From Streblospio benedicti (Eukaryota; Annelida; Polychaeta; Spionida; Spionidae): 64,000 nucleotides of DNA. Each line of letters opens with the position of its first letter. Position 1 is the stretch's first letter. The stretch spans positions 48,123,563 through 48,187,562 of the forward strand of contig CM032666.1 in the NCBI GenBank assembly GCA_019095985.1, in the 5' to 3' direction. Shown piece after piece: positions 1 to 13,055 of the stretch. Under the pieces are notes generated by a model that saw only the letters and a list, made by a program, of their open reading frames with translations, searched no databases and was not told where the DNA came from. The position numbers and the translations under genes were made by a program.

Positions 1-2340
1 TGATCATAATGACATGGTATACAATGTGAATAACATGATAAACATATGAGAATTATATGATATACTGTACAGGTTAAACTCAGCCGGCCCTTCTGCGCTT
101 TAACCAGTCATCTTATATGTTGAAATACAAAAATACCACTCTGAGTATCAGATGCCAAGCAAATTGATCTCTGACATGTTTCACCTGAGAGCGGAGTAAC
201 ATAATTTATCACTGTATGTGACATTTTTAAATACTGCAACCTGATTGGTTGAACCCACCACATCCATCTCAGGATCTGATACTCAGCTGGGATTGATCAC
301 TTGACCTCATTTATATTCATTCACAAATCCTGAGATAAATATAGATTAACTGCCTATGCTTTGTCAGAATTTCTAATGAGAATAGTTATGCGTCAGAGGT
401 CTCTTCGGGAAATCTTATACTCAGAGTGAAAAATACATGCAATTCAATAATACACACCGAAACAATATTCTACCTTTATGGCCCTTCAGCGCTTTAACCA
501 CTCATCTTTGCAATTACTAAAGAAAATTAAGTGAAACATTAAAGGAATATATACTTACACAAAAAATACATGCAATTTACATAAAATGTTTACAATAATA
601 CACATCAAAGCAATGTTCTAGACGATCTACATTATGCATGCAATGAATATTTTCTCTATGCATGAGATGTATTTTTAAAGATCGTAGGATGCATATAAAT
701 ATGATATAATTATCTATACGTGTATTAATTGTTTTTACCGATAATGCATACATGACTCATGAAATTTGGCGTATCCCCTTCTGTTTTTCATTTAACATAT
801 AGCCTACATGTGTTTTGCAACTTAATTCCATAAAATGATTCAGTACATTCTCCATAATAATGTCTTCAGACTTCTTCACATAACGGCCATTATCATGATT
901 ATAGCGCATTTCTGTTTCAACGAGTCCATTATTAAATAATACACCTGGTCTCCTTCGAGCTGGTAGTTGTCAAGAGAACCTACCAGATTCTATTATAAGG
1001 GACAGAATGACGTAACGAATTTGAGCAAGCAATTACCAATTATGTTCGCACGTGCGATACGATTCAACTTCAAAATTAGACTATTGTTAACAGCATACAA
1101 GTCATATGGTACACATAGCTAGGTTACCATTAGGTGTTTTTAATAGGTACCCGGTATTCATAGTTCCGAAGCCCCGCCCCCATTTCTGGTTTTGACGTGG
1201 GTCTCACAAATGTTCCTATCGCCCGTAGTAAATAGAGAGAAATTGCCGACTTTCTACCCAAGAGTGTTGAATCAAAATTGTGCTGACCTCCTTAGTTTTA
1301 ACTTGGGATAAATTCGGTAACCTCTGTTCTACAACATACCAGAAGTATTTTCAGAAATCATTGATAATAAAGATTTGCTGGGGCATTTAGTTTTCAATCT
1401 TTTAACATCCACTACCAGCCGCTACTCTTAATTGCATTACGCTATGGTCGGTGTTGACAAATTACGGCGTGTGATAAAGGCTAAAGGTTCTTGCAAATGG
1501 CGTCGCCAAATAGTGATAAATTTGTGAAACGAATGGATTATCATCGTTTACAATAACATACCCACCAAGAATTCACACGTCAGATCAATTATGAACTGGT
1601 TATGAAGACATGGACGAAAGGATATTTCTCAAATCACGCACAGTGTTTGAAAATCACAGTGGTTTGTGCGTGCGTGTTGGCATGAAGAAATTTGACAGCT
1701 AACACGGCTGTACGTATACGACACACATATTTGAAGACGTTTTATAGAGTCTTTCACTCAAGTAAGCTGTTTTATGTTCATTTTCGTATCATCTGTACCC
1801 TTTATGATGACTCACAGCAGTCATATTATTTTACGAGTATGAGAACTTTTAGAAATCGTCTTTATAAAGTGTACCTCGAACCGATCATTGAATCGAGGGC
1901 AGCACTAGCTACATGCACTCGCTACATGTTTGGAAGATAATCTAGACATAAAAATCCATATTCCTATAACGAGATGTTGAAAATAAGAACCGCAATACGA
2001 TTCTGTGTACACGTGGACAATTTATGTAAAAATTAAGTATTTATGGAGGCAACAGAAACGTTATTGTCTCAGACGTAAAACTGTCAAAATGCCAGTGACA
2101 GTGTGCGGTAGCGTTTTTACTACAACGACGTTGTCAACGTCATAACTCTTCTAAATCAATAATTGATAGGTATACATTGGATACAATGTAGAAAAGAGGA
2201 AAGGTAGTGCATCCCAACTGAAAAATTAAGACGTTTAGCACATTTTCATTCAAGAATCTGGTGTCAAAACATGCCAATTTCTCACTGTTTACTACGGGAG
2301 GAGACAAAGCTTGTGAGACCACGATAGCGCACCTGCGTAT
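1..2340. other. Intergenic DNA, no gene recognised
   Basis: I see no convincing coding exon here. A phrase of about 28 bases reading GCCCTTC(T/A)GCGCTTTAACCA is present near 88-116 and again near 480-508. A short inverted pair (GAGTATCAGAT near 143 and ATCTGATACTC near 275) lies between them. The 82-codon open frame at 1692-1940 has no recognisable domain and is probably chance. Confidence 0.5.
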
Positions 2341-2354
2341 GTTTATATGAGGCC

Positions 2355-2410
2355 GTTCGCTGATTGGCTGGGTGACGTAAAAAGGGGCGTGGCTCGGTAT
2401 TATATGCTCG
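2355..2410 (+). promoter_or_regulatory. Putative core promoter of tetraspanin 1
   Basis: An inverted CCAAT box (TGATTGGCTG, 2361-2370), a CRE-like site (TGACGTAA, 2373-2380), a GC/CACCC-type box (GGGGCGTGGC, 2384-2393) and a TATA-like stretch (GTATTATATG, 2398-2407) follow each other within 50 bp. They lie about 430 bp upstream of the first ATG of the tetraspanin. The order and spacing fit a polymerase II promoter with transcription starting near 2430 and a 5' leader of about 400 bases. This is inferred from motifs only. Confidence 0.5.
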
Positions 2411-2835
2411 CATCAGGTCATGAGATATTGACAACATTTATATTTCCATATTACCTGCTCAATAAAACAACATCAACATGAACATGAACGAATGTTTAAT
2501 AATAGATCAAACTATCTCTAGTTAGATCATAGAGCATTACCAAAATCAACCAATTTTCTATTCATTTCTACAAGACAGCGTTTGTTGACCATCCTCTCCC
2601 GGGCACCTGCTTGCACCTGCTGGGAACCAAGATATTGACGTGTTGCGTATCTCGTTAAACAATCTCTGGTTAGATTCCCTACGTACCTTGCACCGTGTTG
2701 ATTTTTTTATTTGTAAAACGTTGGTCGTCAGTTTTTTTACGAAGAAGTGCGTGACAAAAGTATGCAGTACATGTTCTAGAACTTACCTTCAACATAGACT
2801 CTACTTATTTTTCAACACGAAACATTGCATTCAAA

Positions 2836-5800
2836 ATGGGTAAAGGAGCGGGTATTGGGTGTGCTAAATGTATGCTGGTGCTCATAAACATAGCGTTTTT
2901 TGTAAGTAGATTCTAGTATAGTGACTAGTGTACTTTTTCGTACTCTGCTTCATCTTTATGTCATAAGTGCCTGTTATAGGCGTATCAGACTGGGGCATGA
3001 CGCCACGTGGTCTTTGTAGTTTGTACATAAGCCTCCAGAGAAGGGTTAGATAACCAATTGAGCCTCGGTGTGGTTAATCCACTACACGGTACATGACTTT
3101 TAACGAGGGTGCCAAACCTTGCACTTGGAGTGGCCACCGTTTTGTATGATAAAATCAACGTTGTGTGGAATCGGCATTAATCAATGGCAGATGTAGTACT
3201 ACGTAGATCTAACTACATTTTGTATTTGACGACACAGCCTGAGCTGTGCACGGCAGACATAGGGTCAATTGCACTTTTAAAATTCCATTACAATTACACG
3301 TAGCAGGGCTCTGCAATAACGGGCAACAGACTAACATATTCCACTTGCCCGAACTGTGATCCCACTTGCCAGAATTTTAGTTTAAAATAAACACTTGGCT
3401 TGTAAAAATTAATAGCAACAAAAATATTCAGCTCAAAGCGGTATTCCAAAGAAAAACAATCCAGTACTGTCTGATATGTCAGGACACAGAAGCGAAAACT
3501 AAAGAATTATGTTACGATTGTTTTTTTTTTAATTTTTTTTACGTTAATCCCAATTTGTTTGAGAAACATTATACCGTCATATCAACCTTATTTGTTGACT
3601 CCAAATTATAAATACCACTTGCCATTCGGGCAAGTACTTGGCATGCAGTGGTCACTTGCCCAAACAGAAGTTTCACTTGCCCCGGGAATAGGGCAAGTGC
3701 TATTGTAGAGCCCTGCGTAGACGTCTGCTCCTTTTCAGTATCAATTACAATTACAGTATAATTATTTGGTTCAATTATAGTTTCAAACACAATTTGGCGC
3801 TGAAATACAATTACAATTCAATTACACTTGGTGCTAAGTAATAAATAGCATATTTTTTATCCATTGCAATATTTAATTTTCAATTACAATGATGACAAGT
3901 GGAGCATATCAAAACTTGATAAAATTTAACATTCCATTATCATGGTGCAAAGTAAATTTATAGTCCACGTGAAAGAATGCTAATGAAAACATATGAGATA
4001 AAGGTTAATATACTGATAACCCAGGTATAGATACTGACATGGACAAACATGGCCATAAACAATGGTTAAAGGTAATCAATCAGACAATCATGCGCGTTGG
4101 TTTGCTGCCTAGAATAAGGTATTATAGTTGATTGACAACATCAATAATAGACTACAAGTATATGCCTGGTGACACAGGTAGACATATATACACAGTGACT
4201 TGTTGCCATAAATATTACGATTACCTGTATTGACAAGCTGGTGATTTTTTTTTAATCAACATGATTGTATATACATGGTAAATAATTGAGTCAATTAGAA
4301 TTAAATTACAAAGCAATTGCAGTAATAACCAATTACAATATTAAACAACTCAGAAAATACATCACAAGTTTTAAAATACAATTGCATTATTTTTGAAAAA
4401 GGTCAATTACAATTACGTAGAAGTGTAATTAATTACAATTACCGGTACGCCAATTACAATTACAATTGACCCCAAGTCTTGTGCACGATCCCCGAACTCA
4501 TCAGTGCACGTATGAGTGAGGCAAATCCCGTTTGGAAGGTGTACGCTCTAAATTTTGGGCCATCGAGACCATGCATTGGTTGCCAATGAATGGCACTGTC
4601 GAACCTGATTTTCCAACATTTGACAAAGCCAAATGTCAGCGAATGCTTTCCATTTCATTGAAAATTATGCGAATAACCCAGACACAGCATGTATATGGAT
4701 TTTAGGTTACACATCACCGTCTTGGCGTGAGAAAGGGTAGGCAGAATGCGTAAGACTTTATAGGATTGAAGATGTCGCCCCGTGAGAATAGTATAGTCAC
4801 ACTTGTGAAATTATGGGTATGAGATGATGAAATTGATACGGTAATGTAGCCGTTCGATGTTACTCCGGGGTTCGTATCTAGATTGATTAATGTTTTGATA
4901 GGTAAACCATTTTCGTTAATAGCTAGGGAAGTGGAATGGAATGGGGGAAAATAATAATTGGGTAGAGCACCTCACACCCATCCCGTATATGTTTTTGTTT
5001 AAACCATCGTAGCACAGCTTTGAATGAACCAACAATAGCGTTTAAGGTGTCAAAAGGAAGCTACTTTAATACTTTCGTAAGATAAATACAATTGTAATAG
5101 TTCATTAAAGTTTCACGATCTATGATGCATTTTGTTATGAAATAACGTGTGCACACCCATCCCGTAGGTGGCGATAATATGCGATTTGAACATGTTTATT
5201 TACATTAGATCTTACTAGAAATTTTCTTTTTACACTTTGGCGCCGGGAAAACTAGTATCGTGTTCAAAGTAGTAATATTATTTGGTACTTGTTTGGATAC
5301 TACATATTTAAAAAAAAAACATACGGGATGGGTGTGACCTACGGGATGGGTGCGCACTGCTCTTGGGAGGATGTTGCGGAGCCACAACTCAGTCTTGTTG
5401 CAATTTTTGCCCATGAGACTGGGGCTGTACAGAAGCTTAATACTGACAGCATTCATATTTATGGCACAATATATGAACATCAGAACAGTTAAAAAAAACT
5501 AGGTGTCAAATGTTTTTAACAGATTGAGATGACTTACAAATTTAGAATTTCCTGTTGAAGAGCTTGGAAGAATTTGATATTGCAGAATATATGCACAATA
5601 ATTAATGCCACAGTATATGTTTGTTAGAATGTTATAATGATGACAGCTCTATCAGACAAGCACGTGCACCGCTATAGATCTATAGCAAAGTGATAATATT
5701 GAATTAGACCTTTAGCTATCTCAGTCATCTTATTAGTTTGTATCATTTACATTTCGATTTACCAATATAATACTGAAAAGCAGGGTACCCATGGATGCTT

Positions 5801-8800
5801 GAAAAGTGGTTGAATTTGTATTAAGTCATTGAAAAAAGAACTTTGCTAAAACTTTAAATCAATGAAAAAACATTGAATTTGAGTTTAATTTAATGGTAAA
5901 TAGTATAAACGCTATTTCAATGGAGATAATATCCTGCAAAAGCCTACATTTTGCGTGATTCACGGGATCCACCACTCAATCTTCCCATTTGTGAGAAAGA
6001 TAAGTATAAATATATTAAATATATTATGGCCTTTTTGAAGCCCCTCCCCTGTATAAAGCTAAGTATATAAAAGCTGCTTGAAAAATAAAATCTCTCATAA
6101 AAAGTGATAGCAAAGTCAATGGATTATATCAGACAAAATCTGTGGGAATCCTGCAAGGTGAAGTCAATTTTGTTTTGTTTTTGATTTAAAATAAATAATT
6201 GGACTAATGAACTAGTAATTAATTTGGGTAGAATTTACATTCCTGTGTTTTTCTCAATATGTTGTTCATCCCAATAGCTTTTTGGATTCCTCCTTTTAAT
6301 TGTGGGAATTTTAGCAAAGTTTCAACAAGACACTATAATTGATCAATTGCTTGGCATCATACCTCCAAATGTCAGAGAGCAAGCCAGTCAAACTATCAAC
6401 TTGAAGGTAAATTATCTTTTGCCCGTAGAGAATTATGTTAATATATAGCTTCAGCCATTTTACTATTTATAGTGTATGGATACGAATTAGACATGGTTAT
6501 ATCTTTCTTTCACCTAATCACATAAATGTTTTAATTCAGGGCTTTTTCAGTGAGGCTGCAGTTGTAATGATGATAATTGGTGTTGGCTTATTTCTTGTGG
6601 GATTTTCGGGTTGTTGTGGAGCATGGAGGGAAAGCAATTGTCTTCTCAAACTAGTAAGTGCCTAAAAAAGCTCTAATAGAGTTAATAGCTTATACGTACA
6701 TGTATAGCGGGAAAGTTTATTATATTAGGATACCTGCATACTCTCCTATAAAGACCTCTCTCTTTTGGTTTGAAAGATCAAAGCCCCCATTTTTAATAGA
6801 AGACACATCTTTCACTATCCCATTTTTTCCATGTTGTTAAAGGTATTCGTCACATTACTTTGACATTTTGATTCACAGATTCCCTACAATAATTCAGAAT
6901 TTTGTTCTATAATTTCTGTTTGTTCTGAGTTTCCCAAATAGGCACATACTAATTGTATACTACAAAGGCAGATCCAGTGAGCAGGCGCAGCCCCCCCCCC
7001 CCCAACCACCACCACAAAACTTCTCCCCCCACCAAAACACGTAGGTTTTTTGGCATGTCCACCATCGTCACGTGTACGACATCCATTGAAATCCCTTCAA
7101 TGCCCCCCCCCCCCCTTTTTTCTGAAAACATGGATCTGCCAGTGTACTATATTGGTATACCAAAAATTATATTGTTAGGTAAATATTTTGATGTGGTTTT
7201 TTTCCAGTATGCCGCTCTAATTGTAGTCATACTTCTACTGCAATTTATTGCAGTGTTGGTTGTGTTCGTTGCACGAAATAAGGTTTGTACAATTGAGAAC
7301 ACTACTTTATATTTGGGCAGTAGACAGGATTTCAAATATGTTGAAGCAGTTGTCTCATTTGCCTCATTTATAGCGACGGCCCCGACAATCCACCCAACCA
7401 TAGGAGGGTCCATAGGCAGATCCAGGTTTTCGGAAAAAGGGGGGGGGGCGCACTTAAGGAAAAGAGGGGGCGCACTTATGGGATTTCATGAAAACCCCTA
7501 TGAAAATGAAGTATTTTGGTGGGAAAGGGGGGGGGGGGCGCCCCCTGGATCTGCCTATGAGGGTAGACACTACACTTTGTGTTGTTGATACTAGGACAAT
7601 ATTTCATATTGTCCTAGTTGCTGGGGTGGGGCAATCATTTTAATATTGTTTTTTCCTTCATGAATGGAGAACAGAAATTGAATTGTAGTGACTGTCTTGT
7701 GTGTGTTTTTGCAGGTTGAAAATTTCATAAAAGAGACATTATACAAAAGCTTACAAGAATATGAAGATTCAGAAGGAGGTGGGTATAATCTGTATAGAGT
7801 AGAAAGATCAATTTCTCAGTCTTGTATCATTGCTTGGTGTTTGTGACATTTCGTACCTTTACAAGCGCAAGGAAGAATATTTAACCTATAGGCTTAATAA
7901 TTGAACTAAACAAATCTCATTTAATTCATTAGGCCAGCCATGGCATAACCTTGTCTGACATTTATGTTTAGGGTTGAATGTTGATCTGGTTTCTGGAAAA
8001 ATGACTGCTGGGACAAATCCCCAGAAGCTATTGTGGGACACCTTTCAAATTGAGGTAACCGATACCTTATGTGTGTGCAAGCGTGTGTGTTACTGCATGA
8101 AATAAATTGTAAGGTCCCAGCATTTTTTATAGTTCATGCCAAGCATTGTGATATTGGCTTGAAGTGGCTCGCATAATTGCCATCATAACCTGAAACAACT
8201 GCAGATCATCAACTAGAGACGTGCTCCCAAATGATGCCTCAACACGTGTTTTGCTAGGAGTCCACTAGTGCCGCGACTTTGGGCGAAAATGCTTGCGAAT
8301 TATTTCATGGTTAAGTCGTATCACGTTAGGCCCACATTTCACATGGCCGATCCTAGCTCCAGATCTTCCAAAAAGACGCCCGATGTGCCATTTTGGGGTG
8401 GACTGTGCATGATATCATGTGGCCTCAAATGTGGAGTGATTTGGCTGGTTCGGCAGGGAATGGATTGTTTTTGGCGGGTTATGGACCGATTTTTTCTTAT
8501 TTCGACTTGTGTGCTCCAAACCATACCATCGCCATGCTTTTTTGGGCTGTCGGGCGGGGGGGGCTTTCTTTACTATTTGCAACATCCTTTGGTCTTTTTA
8601 CTGAACTGTGGGCTCGTCTGATGCATTGGGAAGATGTATGGTGACAGATGTAACCGTAAGTGCCGCCACTACCGTTACAATCGGAAGCAATAGAAGCATG
8701 GAATGGAAGCATCTTTTTCAACAGCACGATGTTCCGATATCAGTGTTGTCTTCCTGGAAAAAATTACTCACTTCTGCCAGTTTCGGGCGCAAAAAGTGTT

Positions 8801-11800
8801 ATCACTTCTCTGCAGAAGTGATTTTGATTTTTTTCGGCCTGTGCGCTCCCGTTTTGGATTATTGAGTTGTTGATCTGTATCAACGTTTTGGTTTTCTGCT
8901 TCACCTGGAGAACTAACTTGTTGATCGTTAGGTCTCTCTGCTACCAGTGGGTTTGCTGACAATTTTCATAAAGATGTTCCCGTTTTATGTTGTGCTAGTT
9001 AAAAATGGTCACATTAGCTTGCCTTTTGATCCAGTCCATATGAAAGGTCACAGACCGTGATTGCAGACGATCCAGTAAGCTTTAGCTACAGAATATGCAA
9101 TGAGGCAATATAAAAAGACTGCAAATGATGGTGGTGGTGGTGGTGGGGGGGGGGGGGTCATTGTTGTTTGTGACTCCGAAGGATTATACTCAAACACGTA
9201 TTCACGATGATTAGGCAACGAATAATTGCAACAATGGCACGTAATCTTGCTACAGCTCAACAACAACGCCAGGAGGAGGAAATAAGAGAGAGAATAATAC
9301 AGGAGACTGCAGAAGAGGAATGTGATGAAGCTTCAGAAGGCGACCCTAGAGGTGCTTGGAGCCGATCATGATGACCATCATGACGGTCATCATGGTTCGT
9401 CTGTCTCGGCCACCTGTAATGTCTCTGACGGCTTGTACGGCTCGTTGACTTTGGCATGCTTAGTCTCAGACTGTTACGTAATAAATATTAATGCATTTCC
9501 GCCGATCCACCCGAAATGACAAATCGGGCATCTTTTGGAGGATCTGGAGCTAGGATCGGCCATGTGAAATGGGGGGTGGGGCGGGGGTAACTAGTAATTA
9601 ATGTCTGGTCGGCTTATACCATCAGGTGACGTATCTTGAGTGGCATTAAGGTGTGCCTCAAACACACTAAATAACACCCAGTTTAAGTCACTTGATGATT
9701 CTACTTTGCCGACTCTCGGCGTCGAAATTAGCACCATGGAGATTTTAAACATTTCAAAATTCTCTTGGCGACAAATTCACATTTTGCATCTCTAGCCGTC
9801 ACTGTGCGCTAGTTGGTCGGAGATTTGAGACATTGCACATCAATAACCACATTGGTGTTATATCAAATTGCGATATCGCACACTGGAATCATTTGTTGGG
9901 GCCCTACTGGGCCCTAGTGTATAGTGGATTCCTAGCATTAGCGTCAGTCTGAGCCATTAACAAGGCCATTAGATTCAAATGTTCACCCAGTCACCACCCT
10001 CTTGTCGAAACTCACACCAATAGCAAGCTACTTTGTGCCATTTGGTAACACTTGATGGCTATAAGGCAACATTGCGAGCAAACAGTTTAAACATTGTAAA
10101 ATGTTCTTGGTAACTTTTTGCCGACAAATACATATTTAGCGTCACTAGAGGCCCCAAAGAGCCAGTTAATGGGACGACATGTTCTTTTCATGAGACCCCA
10201 TTTTAGGCCTCCCGCATAAGAAGCTTACATTAAATCCCTTGAAAGTACGCGTCGACACCGTTGACTACAGGCCGTGTTAAATGCTATATTATGTATTGCA
10301 TGTGCGCATGATCATATATACGGAAACACACGAGGCCCATACGATGTCTGCCAGGGACCATAGACTAGGCACCGTTTTGGAGAGACTACATCCCAAACTG
10401 AATTGAATTAGCGGTCAAACCTCCAAATGTCGCCATATCAGTGGACTCCCAGCACAATCAGATACATATTTCATCATTCAATTACAACACAAAATCAGGT
10501 CATAAACTCACAAGTGTTGAGGAGCCCATGTTTCCTGCAAGCAAACATCTTATGACCCCCACCTTACACACGCACACATTTAGGTCTAGGTGGCGTCCTT
10601 TATTTCACCACTTTTTTTTTTCGTTAATATGATAGTTATCACACTCAATTATTATATTCAATCTGTATAATAGTTTGCTTGCTGTGGTGTTGAAGACTAC
10701 AAAGATTATGAAAACATCTTTAGTGGAAGCTATGGGGCCATTCGATTTGCACAGGTAATTGTTTTATACTCACTTAATAACAACTGATTAACTATTGAAA
10801 CTATAATTGTTAGTTTGCAAACTAATATACAGCCTGAAATAGTTGCAGTTTACACCTGAAAAATTTCACAAATGTATGCTTCTCAATGTTACGTGTCTTA
10901 ATGACAACATTCACTAGATCTATATGTGACAAGATGGACGAATGTATTTTAGGTACCGATCTCTTGTTGCAACTTTATTAAAAACTTCCACAACATTTCT
11001 GTACCAATTGATGACCTGACAAATAGCACAGAGAAATGTTTGGTAAATGCGGAGGATACAAGTTACACTCATTTGCAGGTATGTGTTCTATTTTAGTAAA
11101 GGGTAACATAACCAGAATTCATTGCTTTCGAGCAAAAAATTAGGAAAGTGCCTCAGATGGCTTTCAACCTCTCTCGAAGTTTTCGAGAGCGTGGCGAGAG
11201 TCTACCGCCATTCCGCCTATCGCCCCCTTCCCCGGACACTGTGTTGTACGTACTCTGAATCTATCTCGTTTTCGAATGTCAATCTGCTTGTTAGGCTAAT
11301 GCATTAATGCTAACTAAAGGAGTAAGCACTGTGATCTACATCTACAGATACCTCTTGCTACACATCACCCGATGGAGAAACAGATTCAATGATTAGTCAC
11401 AGTCTCACTAGATGGAACAAGATTGAGAAGACGGTCAACAATATGTTGAGTGAGCAAACTGAAGAGTAACATGAAAAATCTCAAGTCATATCTCTTCGAT
11501 TTTAAAGTACTAGTGGTTGTTGACAGTTATTGTCTTGACTCCTCTCATAAAGCTTTCAACAGTCAAAAATCCCCCATCAAGGGCATGAGAGAAAAAGCTT
11601 GTCCAACGCAGACTACATGAAATTGCACTAATGCTTGATCCAATGAATGAAAAATTGACGGTAGCCATCAAAGCCCATAATAATGTGTAGCAGAGGAACT
11701 TCCATCTCTCCTTAAACCTACGCCCCAACCCATCCCACAAATGCATGTATAACAGGAGGCCAACGAGGTTTCTGTTGGAGAATCTCAACATATGCGCCCT

Positions 11801-12782
11801 TCTGTGCCAGACGACTATGTCAATCACCAACTTGTGGAGCTTGGAGTAGAAAAGATAAAGTTAGAAATTGAATTTGATATTGACTAGTTACAAGATATTC
11901 TGGTCGTAAAAGTCGAAAAAGCCGCTGTCCAAGACGACCTCACAGAATGGTTGAAGCAAGAGGTAGAGCTCCACCCACGATTATTGTGTTCCTTCCATAC
12001 GCCTTTTATCATTTTTTACATGTACGTCCGTGCCTGAAGGTGTTCCGGGACAGCCCCTCTGAAACACTACCCAGTATCTCACTTTACCACTAAACCTTAA
12101 CTGGCAATTAAAATACATAATAAATGAGTGGAGTGCGCTATGTTAACTTGTTGTGATGGAGATGATTATGTTGTGATACACAAGATATTATACATACGTG
12201 TAATTTTACGGTTATTATATTTTTATGAAATTGTACCATTTTTGACAGGGCTGTTATACTGCTATAATCGATCTGATAAAGACGTCTTGGCAGATCCCTG
12301 TTATTATCTCAGTGGTCATAATTTTTGTTGAGGTAGGTATAAATGTATTAACGCCCCTGAACGTGAACCATTACTGACATGGAGAATTGTTCAAATATAT
12401 TCATTGCATTTTTCTAAATAAATCAAGTATGACAATAATAATCTTAATAGTATTCACTTTCAAACTTAATGTACCCACAACGCACACCCTACACTCGTAA
12501 CTTTCTTCATTCTAAACGAGTACTCTGAGTTGCCACGGATTTTAAACAGTTTTCTTAATATATCCATGCAAACCTGTAACCGAAACAAATTTTTAAATGA
12601 AATATTAGTATGTTGTGGTGAAGTGCAGAGAAAATGGTAGGATTTCATCTCCCTGTACATATCGATTATATATGACTAATACATTCACACTTTTTTTTCA
12701 GATTACAGGTCTTGTAGGTGCGTGCTGTATTTTGAAAAGGAACAGGGATCTCGAAAAAGAGTCACTTGAATACATGTATTGA
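2836..12782 (+). CDS. Tetraspanin 1, complete, ten exons
   Basis: This is a four-pass membrane protein of the tetraspanin family, which organises partner proteins in plasma-membrane microdomains. Coding exons: 2836-2901, 6278-6406, 6540-6653, 7208-7282, 7715-7778, 7972-8054, 10674-10754, 10953-11078, 12249-12332 and 12702-12782. All introns are GT-AG and the exons join in frame to 300 codons. Exon 1 gives the short N-terminus (MGKGAGIGCAKC) and the start of TM1, exon 2 finishes TM1 and encodes the small loop, exon 3 is TM2 and ends with SGCCGAWRESNC, and exon 4 is TM3. Exons 5-8 form the large loop with CCG (FACCGVEDY), PISCC and a later Cys. Exon 9 opens with GCY and runs into TM4. The tail is short (KRNRDLEKESLEYMY). 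NIS and NST in the loop are possible N-glycosylation sites. The start follows TCAAAATGG and needs no upstream exon. I cannot assign a TSPAN orthologue. Confidence 0.93.
3262..4472. mobile_element. Non-autonomous element with AATTACAATTAC arrays
   Basis: The left end begins GGGTCAATTG (3262) and the right end closes with CAATTGACCC (to 4472), a terminal inverted repeat. Just inside both ends, and scattered through the body, are runs of CAATTACAATTAC and its complement. No coding sequence is seen. It lies in intron 1 of tetraspanin 1 and is itself interrupted by a smaller element at 3304-3715. No clear target-site duplication is visible. Superfamily unknown. Confidence 0.55.
3304..3715. mobile_element. 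hAT-like MITE with 5-bp target-site duplication
   Basis: A 412-bp element begins CAGGGCTCTGCAATA and ends TATTGTAGAGCCCTG, an inverted pair with the CAGGG ends typical of hAT elements. Repeats of CACTTGCCC and GGGCAAGTG fill both flanks. CGTAG occurs directly before (3299-3303) and directly after (3716-3720), a 5-bp target-site duplication. It inserted into the AATTACAATTAC element at 3262-4472, so it is the younger of the two. It has no coding capacity. Confidence 0.75.
4973..5357. mobile_element. MITE with CACACCCATCCCGTA inverted repeats
   Basis: Two nested inverted pairs are visible. TCACACCCATCCCGTATATG near 4973 pairs with CATACGGGATGGGTGTGA near 5318-5336. GCACACCCATCCCGTAGGT near 5152 pairs with ACCTACGGGATGGGTGCGC near 5338-5356. 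A related right end recurs near 50044-50135. It lies in intron 1 of tetraspanin 1. The open frames over it on both strands are not genes. Confidence 0.5.
6967..7140. mobile_element. C/G-run MITE, GGCAGATCCAG ends (copy 1)
   Basis: The ends are GGCAGATCCAG and its complement TGGATCTGCC, with runs of 12-13 C inside. It lies in intron 3 of tetraspanin 1, about 70 bp before exon 4. Copy 2 (7415-7555), in the opposite orientation, lies about 130 bp after the exon, and copy 3 is at 28922-29080. Bodies of the three copies share the CACCAAAA, GAAATCCC and TTTTC(T/C)GAAAAC blocks. Confidence 0.65.
7415..7555. mobile_element. C/G-run MITE, GGCAGATCCAGG ends (copy 2)
   Basis: It begins GGCAGATCCAGG and ends CCTGGATCTGCC, with two long G runs of 10 and 12. 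TA borders it on both sides, which fits a TA target-site duplication. It lies in intron 4 of tetraspanin 1 and is inverted relative to copy 1, so the pair brackets exon 4. The G runs could form quadruplexes in the transcript. No coding capacity. Confidence 0.7.
8334..9575. mobile_element. 1.24-kb DNA transposon, uninterrupted copy, in intron 6 of tetraspanin 1
   Basis: The left end (8334 onward: ATTTCACATGGCCGATCCTA, then GCTCCAGATCTTCC) is matched in inverse at the right end (about 9527-9573), giving a terminal inverted repeat of roughly 50 bp. A second copy of the family is split into 40430-40681 and 44929-45938. Shared internal blocks include GTAAGTGCCGCCACT near 8656 and a small reading frame near 9207. 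No transposase domain is recognised, so this is probably a non-autonomous or decayed element. I see no clean target-site duplication. Confidence 0.7.
9207..9371 (+). pseudogene. Short N-terminal reading frame inside the 1.24-kb element
   Basis: A 54-codon frame starts MIRQRIIATMARNLATAQQQ and continues with a Glu/Arg-rich helix (RQEEEIRERIIQETAEEE). The other family copy has a homologous start at 45502 (MIRQRIMVTV, then NLVAAQQ). Conservation of the same start in two diverged copies suggests it was once the N-terminus of an element protein. The rest of the protein is missing and no domain is recognised. Confidence 0.4.
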
Positions 12783-12830
12783 ACCAACTTCATTTGTACT
12801 TTCAAATTTTATTTGAGTGTACTTAAGCAA

Positions 12831-12836
12831 AATAAA
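12831..12836 (+). terminator. Polyadenylation signal of tetraspanin 1
   Basis: A canonical AATAAA lies 49 bases after the tetraspanin 1 stop codon, as expected for a short 3' untranslated region. Confidence 0.65.
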
Positions 12837-13055
12837 TGAAGTTCTTTACACTTGACTTAACAATTAACTACATAACTATGTGGCTATCATACATTTTAAA
12901 CACGCTGAACTATGTATATCCCTGCACGGTTCTATCGCACAGCGAGTGGCACAAGTCTAATTTATTGATCGGTCTTTGTTGCTAGCAATCAATGAATAGG
13001 CGTACTTTGCAAGGACCATAGAGGCTGGAATATGGCCCGTTAAGGCTACATTGCC

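Noticed and set aside
6953-7588. 211-codon open frame on the plus strand
   Set aside because: It runs through two MITEs and their C/G runs. Only 7208-7282 is coding, as exon 4 of tetraspanin 1, and it is bounded by clear splice sites.
8268-8865. Overlapping open frames in intron 6 of tetraspanin 1
   Set aside because: They lie within the left half of the 1.24-kb transposon, overlap each other on both strands and are not kept in the second copy.
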